Origin: Schizochytrium sp. CCTCC M209059
Lineage: Eukaryota; Sar; Bigyra; Thraustochytrida; Thraustochytriidae
Reading direction: 5' to 3'
Assembly (NCBI GenBank): GCA_000818945.1
Contig: KN805385.1
Span: forward strand, 384,595-448,594
Length of the DNA: 64,000 bases
Shown: in pieces, positions 40,516-50,397 of the stretch
Position numbering within the stretch: the first letter of the stretch is position 1
Layout: the number at the start of each line of letters is the position of its first letter
Translations under genes and position numbers: made by a program
The notes under the pieces: generated by a model
What the model was told of the DNA's origin: nothing
Databases searched by the model: none
Seen by the model: only the letters and a program-made list of their open reading frames with translations

Positions 40516-42700
40516 GTAAACCAAGCAGTACCCGCGAACTGCTCCCTACGAGGGAGAGAACCGCGACGAGCGCGTCGGTCTGTGGCGGGTTGGTTTTGTG
40601 AAAGGAGAAGAGCAAAAGCAAAAGCAAAACAGAACGATGCGAAGCGCTGGCGGCTAAAGACTGATGATCTGGGCTGAATAGAACCCCCTTGAACGAGGAC
40701 GAACGAGACGGGCCCTACTAGAACAGCTGGCGGTGAAAAGGAAAGGAAAGAAAAGAAGCAGCACAGAGCGGCGAAAGCGACTCACGTTGGCCACTTTACT
40801 CACACGCACACGCGCGCGCACACAGGATGCGAAACGAGCTGCAAGCCAGACAGATGCGAAAGAATCGACTGAACGACTAAGGGACCGAATCGAAAGAGAA
40901 AAATCCGAAAGGAAAAAAGAAAGAAAAAGCGAGAGAGAGAGAGAGAGCAAAAGCAAAAGCAAAATGTGGAACACGAACTCGGGAGACCCCGCAGTCCCCG
41001 AACTCGCGCGATGCCCCCTCTTGCCGTTCCTGTTCTCCCTGTTCTCCGTTCCCGTTCTCTTCGCTACCCTCCTTCTCTGGTCCTTACCTTTTGCTCCGGC
41101 GGCCCACGGTTCTTGATTCGGTCCGTTCGCGATCCGCACACTCTTCTGCCTTTGCTTTCTGCTTGGTTGGTACAAATTAAAAAAAAAAGCAAAACAAAAG
41201 CCTTGTCGATTTGCTTCGCCTTGTCGCTTCGTCTTGACCTCTTGGCTTGTCTTTGGCTGGCGGCGGTTCACGTCCGGGCGTTGTGCGTCCGGCCACTGGA
41301 GTTCCGGGAGTTGCGGTGAGATACTTGCACGACGCGCACGGAGACGGGGACGGAGGCGGAGGCAGAGGAGGTGGGTGGGCGGGGTTTAAGAAAAATAACA
41401 GGCCCGTGCCCGTTTCTTATTCTCCAAAGCTGGCTGGCAGGCTGTTGTTGTGTGAGTTATGAGATCCCTCCCGCCACGCCAGGCCTCCGTGTCGCTCCGC
41501 ACCACGACCTGGTCGCCGCAAGACGCGAGAGGTGGTTTTGCGAATTGCAATTTTCACTTCGCTGAATGATTGAGTGGCAGCGAGTGATTGATGCAGGCAA
41601 GCACTGGTAAAAGAGTTATGAACGGAGGAGTGATGGGATAATTGCGAGCGGACCCGGAGATGAGAGGCCAGGCCCGGCTCCGCTTCGCTCCGGTCCCTGC
41701 GACCTGTGGCCGGACGGCTGGTCCCGCTCGCTCGCTCGCTCGTTGATCACGACCTCGTGCGGACGCACGACACGGCGGTCAAAACGCGCCGTCGCACCGA
41801 CAGAATACCTCGTCTGTTCACGCGCCGGCGGCTCCTGCACGACAAAATTCGCAGGCAAGCAAGGAAATTCGCAGGCAAACAAGGGCAAGTCGACAACCCC
41901 GTTCGGGATCTGCTGCTGCTGCTGCTGTTGCTGCTGCTTAGACGTGTGGTGCTCGCCACAGCCCGCCACGGCCGGCAGCAGCCAGTGACTGCAGCGCGCG
42001 GGCCAAGCCGGACGGCGCGTATCGAGTGTCGATGTCGAAAAGAAAGAAAGCAAGCAAGCTCGAACGATGGAGATTTCTCTCTCGCGCGCGCTCGCGCCCG
42101 CCCCGGTTCGCGAGCGCAGATCGAATCCGCGCGACGTATGTGGATACGGCGGATGCGGACGGAGGATCTCCTCGATGTCACGGATGCGGAGGTCTGTAGC
42201 AGGAAGGAAGAAAGAGCAGCAGCCACGCTTCGCCAGCAGAAGCTGCAGCTACCTGCACGCACCCAGCGCAGCCAGCGGGAGTGAGAAATGGGAAAGTGAA
42301 AGAAGCCGTGCGTGCGTGCCACGCCTTGCCGCGCCGTACCGTGCGCTTTGTGCTTTTGCAAAGTGGGGGCTTTGTCGAGCAGACCAGATCGCCACCACTT
42401 TGTTGGTTGGCTTAACGAGCTTGGTTTTTCCTCTTGCACTGGCAGGCGATGCTGATAAGCCAAAACAGGGCAAGCCAGGGCAAGCCCAGGTGGCGCGAGG
42501 GCGAAGGGGTTTGCCACACGGTATGGTGCAAGCAAGCCTCAGGTTTTAGGCTTCCAGATTGGGATCGAGCTAGCAGTCTTGCACTGCGCGCGTGGTTGTG
42601 CGACCGCGCGGGCTTCCTTCAAAAGATGCAGAAGATACTGCGAGAGCCCGGCGCACGGTTACCGCTAGCCAGAGTTTTTCTTACGCCGAGCAGCCTCGAG

Positions 42701-42766
42701 TACGTACGTACGTACGTGCGTGCGTTTGGCGTGCGTGCGTGCGTGCGTGCGTACGTACGTACGTAA
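42701..42766. repeat. (CGTA)n/(CGTG)n/(CGTA)n array
   Basis: CGTA units, then CGTG units, then CGTA again. CGTA pairs imperfectly with itself, giving a quasi-palindromic layout. Confidence 0.92.
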
Positions 42767-42800
42767 GCGCAGGCACGTACGTCCCCTTCGGGCTCTTTGC

Positions 42801-42850
42801 TTGAATCAATTCAATTCAGAGTCAATTCAATTCAATTCAATTCAACTCAG
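42801..42850. repeat. (ATTCA)n microsatellite
   Basis: About eight ATTCA units with AGAGTCA interruptions. Confidence 0.92.
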
Positions 42851-43367
42851 GTCTTTCTTGCTTCCTTTCAATCGCGTGGCGAATGGCGCGCGCGAATTTG
42901 CGTGCGCCCGTGTGCGCGCGCGTACGTACTACTCGCGTTTACGAAGCAATGCGGGCGTCTGCGGCAAACCGTTGCGGATCCGGACGCGGACTTTTCGCGG
43001 CGGCGGCGGCGGAGGCGACGATGACGACAAGGACGCCAAGCAAGGCCGATTTTGAAATTGCAGCAGCAAGACAGACACACCCACGGACCGCGAGGCTGCG
43101 CGAAACCGATCGGAACCACGCGGGCGCGGAGCACGCAAGCGAATTCGCAGGCGCCTGCGGTGCGAAGATGGACGGCAGATCTCCGCCGTAGACTGCGCTC
43201 GCTCAGCGCCAGGAAGCCACCGCTCCTGCTGCTAGTGGGCAGACCTTGGCCCTTTGGTGGTTTGCTTCGCTCTCTCTGAATATACTGACTGGGCAAGTTG
43301 GTTGCTTGGCTTTTTAGGATTCGCGCGGCGGCGACGACAACCCGGAAAACCTGCACCTCTGCGGGTG

Positions 43368-43439
43368 ATGCGTTTTGATGCGATGCGATGCGTTTTGATG
43401 CGATGCGATGCGTTTTGATGCGATGCGATGCGATGCGAC
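43368..43439. repeat. 20-bp minisatellite (GATGCGTTTT + GATGC units)
   Basis: The GCGTTTTG core recurs every 20 bp (three times) between GATGC pentamers. Confidence 0.9.
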
Positions 43440-44827
43440 TACGAATGGAGTTGCTGTTCTGCGAACAAACGAACGAATGAATGGATGGATCAATCAGTGG
43501 ATGATGAATAAATACCTACGACTACCTTCACGCGCGTAGGGTTCGAAACTTTGGAACGCGATGCTCAGTCAAACCTTGAAGCAGTAGTAGCAGTAGCAGC
43601 AGGCGGTGCCCCGGGCCCTTCTGCTCGCGGGCCGCCCGCCGGCACAGACCCTGCGCCGTACCTAGGCCGGCGTCTAGCCAGCCCGCCGGCCCGGTCCCGC
43701 CCGCCGCCCAGAAATCCTCGACGACTCGGCCCCGCCCTCCACGCGGACCTCGGCCCGGACCACGAGGGCGGCCAGCTCGAGCTCGAGCTCGAGATTGATC
43801 GCGAGCGAGGCCAGCGCCGCCGGACCCGAAGTCGCCTCTCTGCACAGTCCACATCTCGCCCCGGCACTTGTCGTGTACGAAAAGGGAGGTCAGGTCACTG
43901 CTGCGATCGCCCGTCGGCGCGCCTGGTCTCGGTCTCGCTTAGCATGGGCGCGGCGGAGGTCCAGGGTGGCGGGCAGGCACGACGCGGCTTCACGCGCGAG
44001 TCGTTCGTGGCGCTCGGAAACGGCGCGGAGTGGACGTGCGCACGCAATGAGGGCGATGCGATGCGACGCCATGCCATGCGATTGCCGTGCCATGACGCGG
44101 CAGAGGCGGAGGCCGCGACGCGCCGCGACACGACGCGCCTCGGCGAGGCAAGATCCGCCGCGTCGAAATGCCGCCGCCGCCGCAGCCGCTGCTGCTGCTG
44201 GTGCTGCTGCGCGACATCGAGGCCGAGCCGAGCGTTTAGGTGAGCGAGGCGCGCGCTGCGTCGACGAGCACGGTCGAGCGATCGAGGGATCACTCGGCTA
44301 CGGAAGGCGAAGGCGGTTGCTGATGCTGCTGCTGCTCGTTGCTCTTGCATGGCGAGGATCTTCGGTCGTGATGCCGCGTCGGGATGGTTACAGCGCCGCA
44401 CGGGGAGGCTTTCATCCACGCACATCGAACGAGCGAGTTCATTCCCTCTTTCTGCCCAGGCGGCAGGCTGCGAGGGGCCGGCGTCATGACGACTCGGCTT
44501 GCGTTGCAAATCTTGCTCGGGCGGGAGACGCGCGCAAGAAAAGAGGAGAAAAGAAAGTAGAAAAAGGGGAAAGAGCCTGCCGCGGGAAAGCGCCCCGAGT
44601 CTGGGTCGATTCTTTAAGCTGTGCAGCAGCCAGGCTGCATTTGTGTCTTGACAGGCAAGAAAGCAAGGCATGATGAAGGTAAGGCATGAAGGCAAGGCAT
44701 GAAGGCAAGGCATGAAGACAAGGCAAGGCAAGAGGGGGGGGCTCGGTGACTCCGGAGGCCGCCAAGAAAGAATCCCAGACGGCTCATGTCTCGGCCACAG
44801 AGAAGGAAGACCCACCCACCCGTCCGC

Positions 44828-44866
44828 GATCAAGATCAAGATCAAGATCAAGATCAAGATTAAGGA
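44828..44866. repeat. (ATCAAG)n repeat
   Basis: Five ATCAAG hexamers. Confidence 0.93.
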
Positions 44867-44925
44867 TCAAAATTGCAACGCTGGCGGCCTGCAGCCTGCA
44901 CTGAGCCAGTTAACCCAGCCGACCT

Positions 44926-44955
44926 CTCAGAGAGAGAGAGAGAGAGAGAGAGAGC
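44926..44955. repeat. (GA)n microsatellite
   Basis: About fourteen GA units; similar GA runs occur at 54640 and 56111. Confidence 0.95.
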
Positions 44956-45146
44956 AAGCCGGATTTCTACAACGTAGAAGCGCGCTTACAGCCTCGGGTG
45001 GGCTGGTGGTTGGCTGGCTGGCTGACTGACTGACTGACTGACTGCAGCCAAGGTTTTTTCCTCGCGAGGAGCGGGCACGACCTGCAGCGCCCTGCCTGCC
45101 TGGTTCGAATCGCGCCGCGCAAGAGTCCGCCAACGACTCATATTCG

Positions 45147-45177
45147 CCGGGACAGTTCGTCCCGGGATCCCGGGACG
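45147..45177. other. Nested palindrome / hairpin cluster
   Basis: CGTCCCGGGATCCCGGGACG at 45158-45177 is a perfect 20-bp palindrome. It overlaps a hairpin CCGGGAC-AGTTC-GTCCCGG at 45147-45165. Confidence 0.9.
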
Positions 45178-46858
45178 GTAGCTAAAAAGCTCCATGCCAC
45201 GGAGCCCAGAAGGAGGATTCCCAAACCACGAAAAGAAGAAGAGCCAAGACAGGCCGAGTCGGAGTGGAATCGAGCCCTCTGTGACGCCCCAACGCAAAGG
45301 AGCAAAGCACTAAAATATGCTTTCTCGTACTCGTGCTGCGTTCCAGCCTCACTGTCATCGTTGAGCATCATCTCCAAGCCACCATCTGAGTCATTGCCGA
45401 TGCGTTGCGTTCTTCCTTGGCATGACTTTGGACGTGACGACGAACGCGACGCGACGCGACGCGACGCGACTCGGGAGCTCTGACCCAGGTGCAGACTCGA
45501 CGTGATGCAACTCCGCTCAAGACGAGTCCACGCGACTCGCATCATCCACTCGAATCGGTTGATGCACATGCCCCACCCCAACCGCGAGCCGCAACCAAGT
45601 GCTGGAGGTCGACGGCGAACACCAGTGCACACGCTGCAGGCTGCTTGCGTCGCGTCACAGGTTCACTGGTTCGCTCGGTCGATCGATCACCTGCAACCAA
45701 CCAACCAAACGTTGTTGGTTGTTTTTTTGCGCTTTTCCTTCGTCCGGGCTGCTCCGAGGCGGCGACCGACGTCGAGCTCCCGGCTTCGCGTCGGAGGCGA
45801 GGCGTTGCAGACCTCGCCGACGCGTCTCGTGGCCAGAGAGCGGGAGAGAAGGCAAGGCCTCTGCCCCCCCCCCTTTGGACCACCTCGACGCTCCAAAACT
45901 TGCTCCTCCCCTCCAAGTCCTTCGAGTTTGTCGTTGCTCTTCTCGTTGGCTGGCTAGGTACTAACGGCGTCTCGCCTTGCGCAAAAGTGGCGCAAGAACG
46001 CGCGGCGCACTGCACTGCACTGCACTGCATGAAGGAAAGAAAGATCACGAACGGAGCAGCTCCCTCCCGACCTCGAGATGTCGCAGATCTTCGACCGACT
46101 TGGGCCTGGATGGACATCTTTCTGCCTCTTCCGCCAGGGCGAACACCGGAAACCCGGACGCGCGCGACGCTTTTCCGCCGCATCAGCCGGGACGCCGGGC
46201 GCGGGGACGCTCGCGCGACGAACAGACGCGCACGGTCCAGAAGATGCGGCGCCAGCACGGCCGGACGGCCACTTCAAGTTCAAGTTGGACTTGGGGTTGG
46301 TCGTTCTCTGACGATAGATCTCGTCGCCAAGCTCCACTGACTGTGAGCGCGCGCGCCTCTGGGACGTTTTTCTCGTCAACTTGTACGCGCTCGAGGACGA
46401 CGAGGAGGAGGCGAATAAATGTAGCCTGGCCGCGAGCGCAGAAGAATAAAATTCGGAACGCGGACGTGTGCGGCGCGGTGGCGATCATGGCGGTCGCGCA
46501 AGATCAAGCGATCGAGCGAGCGAGTGCCTGAGAGCTCGTTTCAGGAATCAACAACTCCGTCCCTCCCTCGCTGCCTCTTTCCCTGCCTCGCCTCGCCGCA
46601 TCCCTCCCTTCCTCTCGCCGCGCGTCCGGGTCAACGCCGCAGGCGCAGTCGGGATGGCGGATCGAGAGTGAGAGCGAGTCTGCGTCGCGCACCTCGCGCG
46701 AGTCGCGAGCTAGCTCCCAAGTGCGCGTCGAGGTGTTCATGGTTTCCCTTCTTTCTCCCCATCTTCTTCTGGCCCTTGCAACCGGGTTTCCTCGACTCGC
46801 AAGGTCGGTCACTTGACCGGTCACGTGGCGGGATTTTTTCCAAAGGACAACTACGTAT

Positions 46859-46980
46859 TATTCTTCCTCTTCTTCTTCTTCGAGTTCGAGCTCTTTTTCG
46901 AGTTCTTCTTCGAGTTCGAGTTCTTCTTCGCGTCCGAGTTCGAGTTCTCTTTCTTTCTTTTTTTCCTTTTTTTTTTTTTT
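46859..46980. repeat. Polypyrimidine TTC/GAGTTC tract ending in poly(T)
   Basis: TTCTTC and TTCGAGTTCGAG units over 120 bp, with a T run at 46965-46980. Confidence 0.9.
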
Positions 46981-47160
46981 ACAGTTAGGATAGGAAATTA
47001 GCTTTCTTGCTCCTCTCAACTTCTTTTTCGAGTTCCTGCTGCCGCTGCTTCGACCCGGCCACGCTACGACGCACAAAGCGCCGTCTCCGCACGCACGCAC
47101 CGCACGCGACGGGGCGCGGCGGGGGCACGCACGCGAGAGAAGAAGCACTGCGTTGGTCGG

Positions 47161-47212
47161 TCGGGCAGGCGACCCACCGGTCCGTCGGTCGGTCGGTCGG
47201 TCGGTCGGGGTG
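47161..47212. repeat. (GGTC)n microsatellite
   Basis: GGTC units cluster with TCGG over about 50 bp. Confidence 0.85.
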
Positions 47213-47480
47213 CAGGGCAAGGGAGGATGGGGCATGATGGGTCGTGGATGGATGCATGGCTCGGTTTTGAAAGCGCATGACACTGCTCCCACTTCCGCGC
47301 GCTGGGCGAGGCGGCCAGGCGAGCAGCCAGGGCGACGGACGCGGCAGCGGCCGCGCAGCTCGAGCGCCGGCCCGGCCACGCGCTCTGTCGGCCTCTCCTC
47401 GTTGGCCGACCGCGACGCACAGCGCAGCATGCCTGCAATTTTTGAACCATCGGCATCTCTCATCAGCTTCGACTCCATCG

Positions 47481-47568
47481 CAACGCGCGTCGCGTCGCGT
47501 CCCGTCGCGTCACGTCGCGTCGCGTCGCCAGCCAGCCAGTCAGCCAGCCAGCCAGCCAGCCAGCTAGT
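47481..47568. repeat. (GCGTC)n followed by (CAGC)n
   Basis: GCGTC/GTCGC pentamers run into CCAG tetramers and end in CAGCTAG. Confidence 0.88.
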
Positions 47569-48830
47569 CATGCCGCCGCTGGAGCTGTACGTCGAGAGCG
47601 AGCAGGCCTTGAGAAAGAAACAAGACGCACGCGGGGACCCGGATGACGCACCGCTCGCTCGCTCGTTCTTCACTCGGTGCAGGACAGACTGCGACTCGCC
47701 AGCCAGCTGCCATTTGCTGCTTGCCAGCGTGCTACTCTAGCTGCAGCACCTACCTTGAGCACAAAGCGAGAGTACCTGTGCGTCGCTGGTCACTCGACTC
47801 GCGTGACGGGCCTGTTGTCGCGGTCGTCTCCGCGAAGACTTCTCTCTGCGCATGACTGGCCTCGCCACGCTGATAAACTTATCTTTTCGTGCACGCCGCG
47901 ACGAGCTCGGTCTCGCCTCGCTGCATTGCCGGTCGAGTCGAGTTGCGTCGCGTTGGCCGTGCCAAGGGAGACGTCCATCATCGTCGCGGTGCAAAAGATT
48001 GAATTTGGACGATTTGCACACCACCATCTTCGTCCTTCTTTTCCTCGCGCGGGCTTCGATGGAACGCGCAATGGAACGGGGGGCATGCCGCGCCTCAGCT
48101 CAGCCCGGCCCGCTTCCGCGCAACGCAGCTCGTGCTCGCTGTGGCTGGAGAAGTTTTCGGGCCGAGGCGGCGCATCGATGGCGCATGATCTTCCCCGAAT
48201 TTTTGGCATACACTGCAGTGAAAGAAAGCGGGCAAGCAATAGCTGCACTGGCGTGCCGGCACGCACCAAATTTCGTCCCCCTGTTTCCGCAGCTGCGAAT
48301 TGTGCAAGAAGGGAGACCTGAACATGCAAGGGCAGCATGGCACGATGAAAAGATTTTGGCAAGCAACAAGGATAATGTAGCGAGGCCGCCGAGTGGCTAA
48401 TGATCGCAGCCCGAAACTGCGACGGGTCTCGAGGCTCGCAACGACCATAGCGCCTGTATATGCAAAGAATCGAAGCCAGGATCGTAAAAACCGTCACGAC
48501 GGACAACACAAGAAACAAGCTGCTGCTGGCGCTACAACACCAATACTTCCCTGGCAGCTCGCGCGCTGTTGCACCGGCCAGGCCACCCTGGCTGCGATCG
48601 GGAAGTAGACGAGCTACCACCGACAGGAAGGTAGCCAGCCAACTTCAGTGCAGGACAATAAGAACAACGATCACATCCGCTCCGGCATCGGACACGCTGT
48701 GCAGTTTTACGAAGATAGAGGCAGGGCTGGAAAGCAGAGCGCCGTGCAATGGCGTGCGGTACGAGAGCAATACGATCAAGACGAGGCGGGTGCAGAGTCT
48801 TGCACAGAGACGAGCGAGGCCCGGCCTAAC

Positions 48831-48860
48831 CAGACCAGACCAGACCAGACCAGACCAGAA
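48831..48860. repeat. (CCAGA)n microsatellite
   Basis: Six CCAGA pentamers. Confidence 0.95.
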
Positions 48861-49970
48861 TAGACTTGTCGCAAGCTCGCGACGGCCCGCGAACCGACGG
48901 GCGGACTCTAGCGGGTCGAAATGTGCGTGGGGAAGCCTGGGCCGAGCCGGCCCTAGTAAAGAAGTCCTCGGACGTACTGTGTGAGGGACGGAGGAGATGA
49001 GATAATGGAGATGCGAGGCCAACGCAGTGCGCCGCTCCTGCAGCAGCAGCTTCCAGGCGGCCAGGAGACCGTAAGTTAACACGTCAAACCAAGCCTCGCT
49101 CGCTCGCTCGCACGCACGCACAAACAAACAAATAAATAAACGAAACCAACAAGTACACATGAATGAATGAACGAAGAAGCCATCCAACGAACATCTGCGC
49201 GCTCGCCTCGCCTCCGGAGCGCGTCAAGGGCCCGGACGAGTGGCGAAGGTGCTGGAGCAGGCAGAGCCGCGCTTCCAGGTCGCAATGATTTCGGATGCGA
49301 CTGCAATCGAAGGAAGCCCGCCTGCCTGTCTGCCTTCCTGCCTTGCACTACGAAAACGCCGTTCTGGGCCCTGGACATCGATCGATCGATCGATCGCTGG
49401 AAATGCATGAAATGGGCCGCGCTAGGCGAGGCTGGATCTCCATCCCTCCTCCTCGCTCCGTCCCTCTTCTGGCACGCAACCAGTCCCTCCCTCCCTCTGG
49501 CACGAGCCCCGCGGGAGACCATAAAAAGAACTCGAGTGCGCGACGGCAGCGGCTTCGCGGGTTCGCGCCAAAACGCGGCGCTCGCTCGCGGAGAAGGCGA
49601 CGCGACGACGCGCGATGCACCCCGCCACCTGCCCGGGACCGCAGGAATAAGACACGAAGGAAGATAGCGCGCAGAGTTGGCACCAGACTGACTGACAGAC
49701 AGACAGACAGACAGACAGGACGTGCTAGTTCTCCCTCGGCTCGCGCTCGCAGTCTGGCTGGCAGTACGAGGGAGGAGAGAAAGACGAGGGAAGAAAGGGG
49801 CCGACCTCGAGCCGCGCCAGCAGGGCGGGCGTCTTGCCACTCTCGCGAAGACGACCGCCGGGAGCTCAGCAATCCACACGTTCAATCCACGGGAATGAAG
49901 AAGGAAGGGCTCGTTGAAAAGCAAGTTAGTGGTGGGATAAGGGACAAAAGAAGAAGCCTGGATCATCGTT

Positions 49971-49997
49971 TGATCGATCGATCGATCGATCGATCCG
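49971..49997. repeat. (GATC)n microsatellite
   Basis: Six self-complementary GATC units; another GATC array is at 49377-49397. Confidence 0.93.
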
Positions 49998-50300
49998 CCA
50001 AACCAACCTTTGATGAAACGACATCGGGTTGAGCAAACAATGAACTCAACGAACGCACCCACCATGCCGCCGATTGTATCAAGGATGGCCTGAACTTTAC
50101 TTTCTGTCTTGGTTACTTCAAGTTCTATACACCTGCTAATCGCCGAGGCTTGCTTGCTTGCTTGCTTATTTGCTTGGCCTTCCCACGGAGACACGGTTGT
50201 GGACAGGCCGAGCCCACGCTCGTCTCCAGGGGTTTCTTTTTTATTCTTTGCGTAACATAGCAGTAGAGGCCTAGTACTGCTGGGAAATTTGCCCTCCTCG

Positions 50301-50392
50301 CCAAGCCCCAGCCCCAGGCCTGGCCAAGCCCCAGCCCCAGGCCTGGCCAAGCCCCAGCCCCAGGCCTGGCCAAGCCTCGGGCCAAGCCTCAG
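50301..50392. repeat. 23-bp minisatellite just 3' of the RUN-TLDc gene
   Basis: Three exact 23-bp units start at 50301, 50324 and 50347 (CCAAGCCCCAGCCCCAGGCC plus TGG), then degenerate copies. The array ends 5 bp from the stop codon of the minus-strand gene, so it lies in its 3' UTR. Confidence 0.95.
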
Positions 50393-50397
50393 GCCAC

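Larger units (their letters stand above)
35634..50397. other. 14.8-kb gene-poor, microsatellite-rich region
   Basis: No ORF here shows a recognisable domain, and the longest are compositionally driven shadows on opposite strands. The sequence carries dozens of distinct short tandem arrays, mostly 4-5 bp units (GGCTT, GCTTT, GATG, CCTTG, GATC, CGTA, ATTCA, CCAGA, GGTC, ACAG). It also has a 109-bp purine tract, a matching pyrimidine tract, a 20-bp palindrome at 45158 and 20-23-bp minisatellites. No transposon protein, LTR pair, tRNA or rRNA could be identified by eye. Its ends are the promoter side of the Myb gene and the 3' side of the RUN-TLDc gene. It could be long promoter, ncRNA, heterochromatin or centromere-like sequence; none is shown. 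Confidence 0.6.

Noticed and set aside
43551..44243. Candidate Arg/Ala-rich coding ORF and its antisense partners
   Set aside because: Composition follows local GC content, several frames are open at once, and no domain is visible.
45102..45112. GGTTCGAATCG, a tRNA B-box look-alike
   Set aside because: The flanking bases cannot form a T-arm stem and no A-box or acceptor stem is found upstream.
47790..48620. 276-codon minus ORF with a TM-like stretch in the desert
   Set aside because: The hydrophobic run is isolated, the rest is Arg/Ser/Ala noise, and overlapping ORFs of similar length exist on the other strand.
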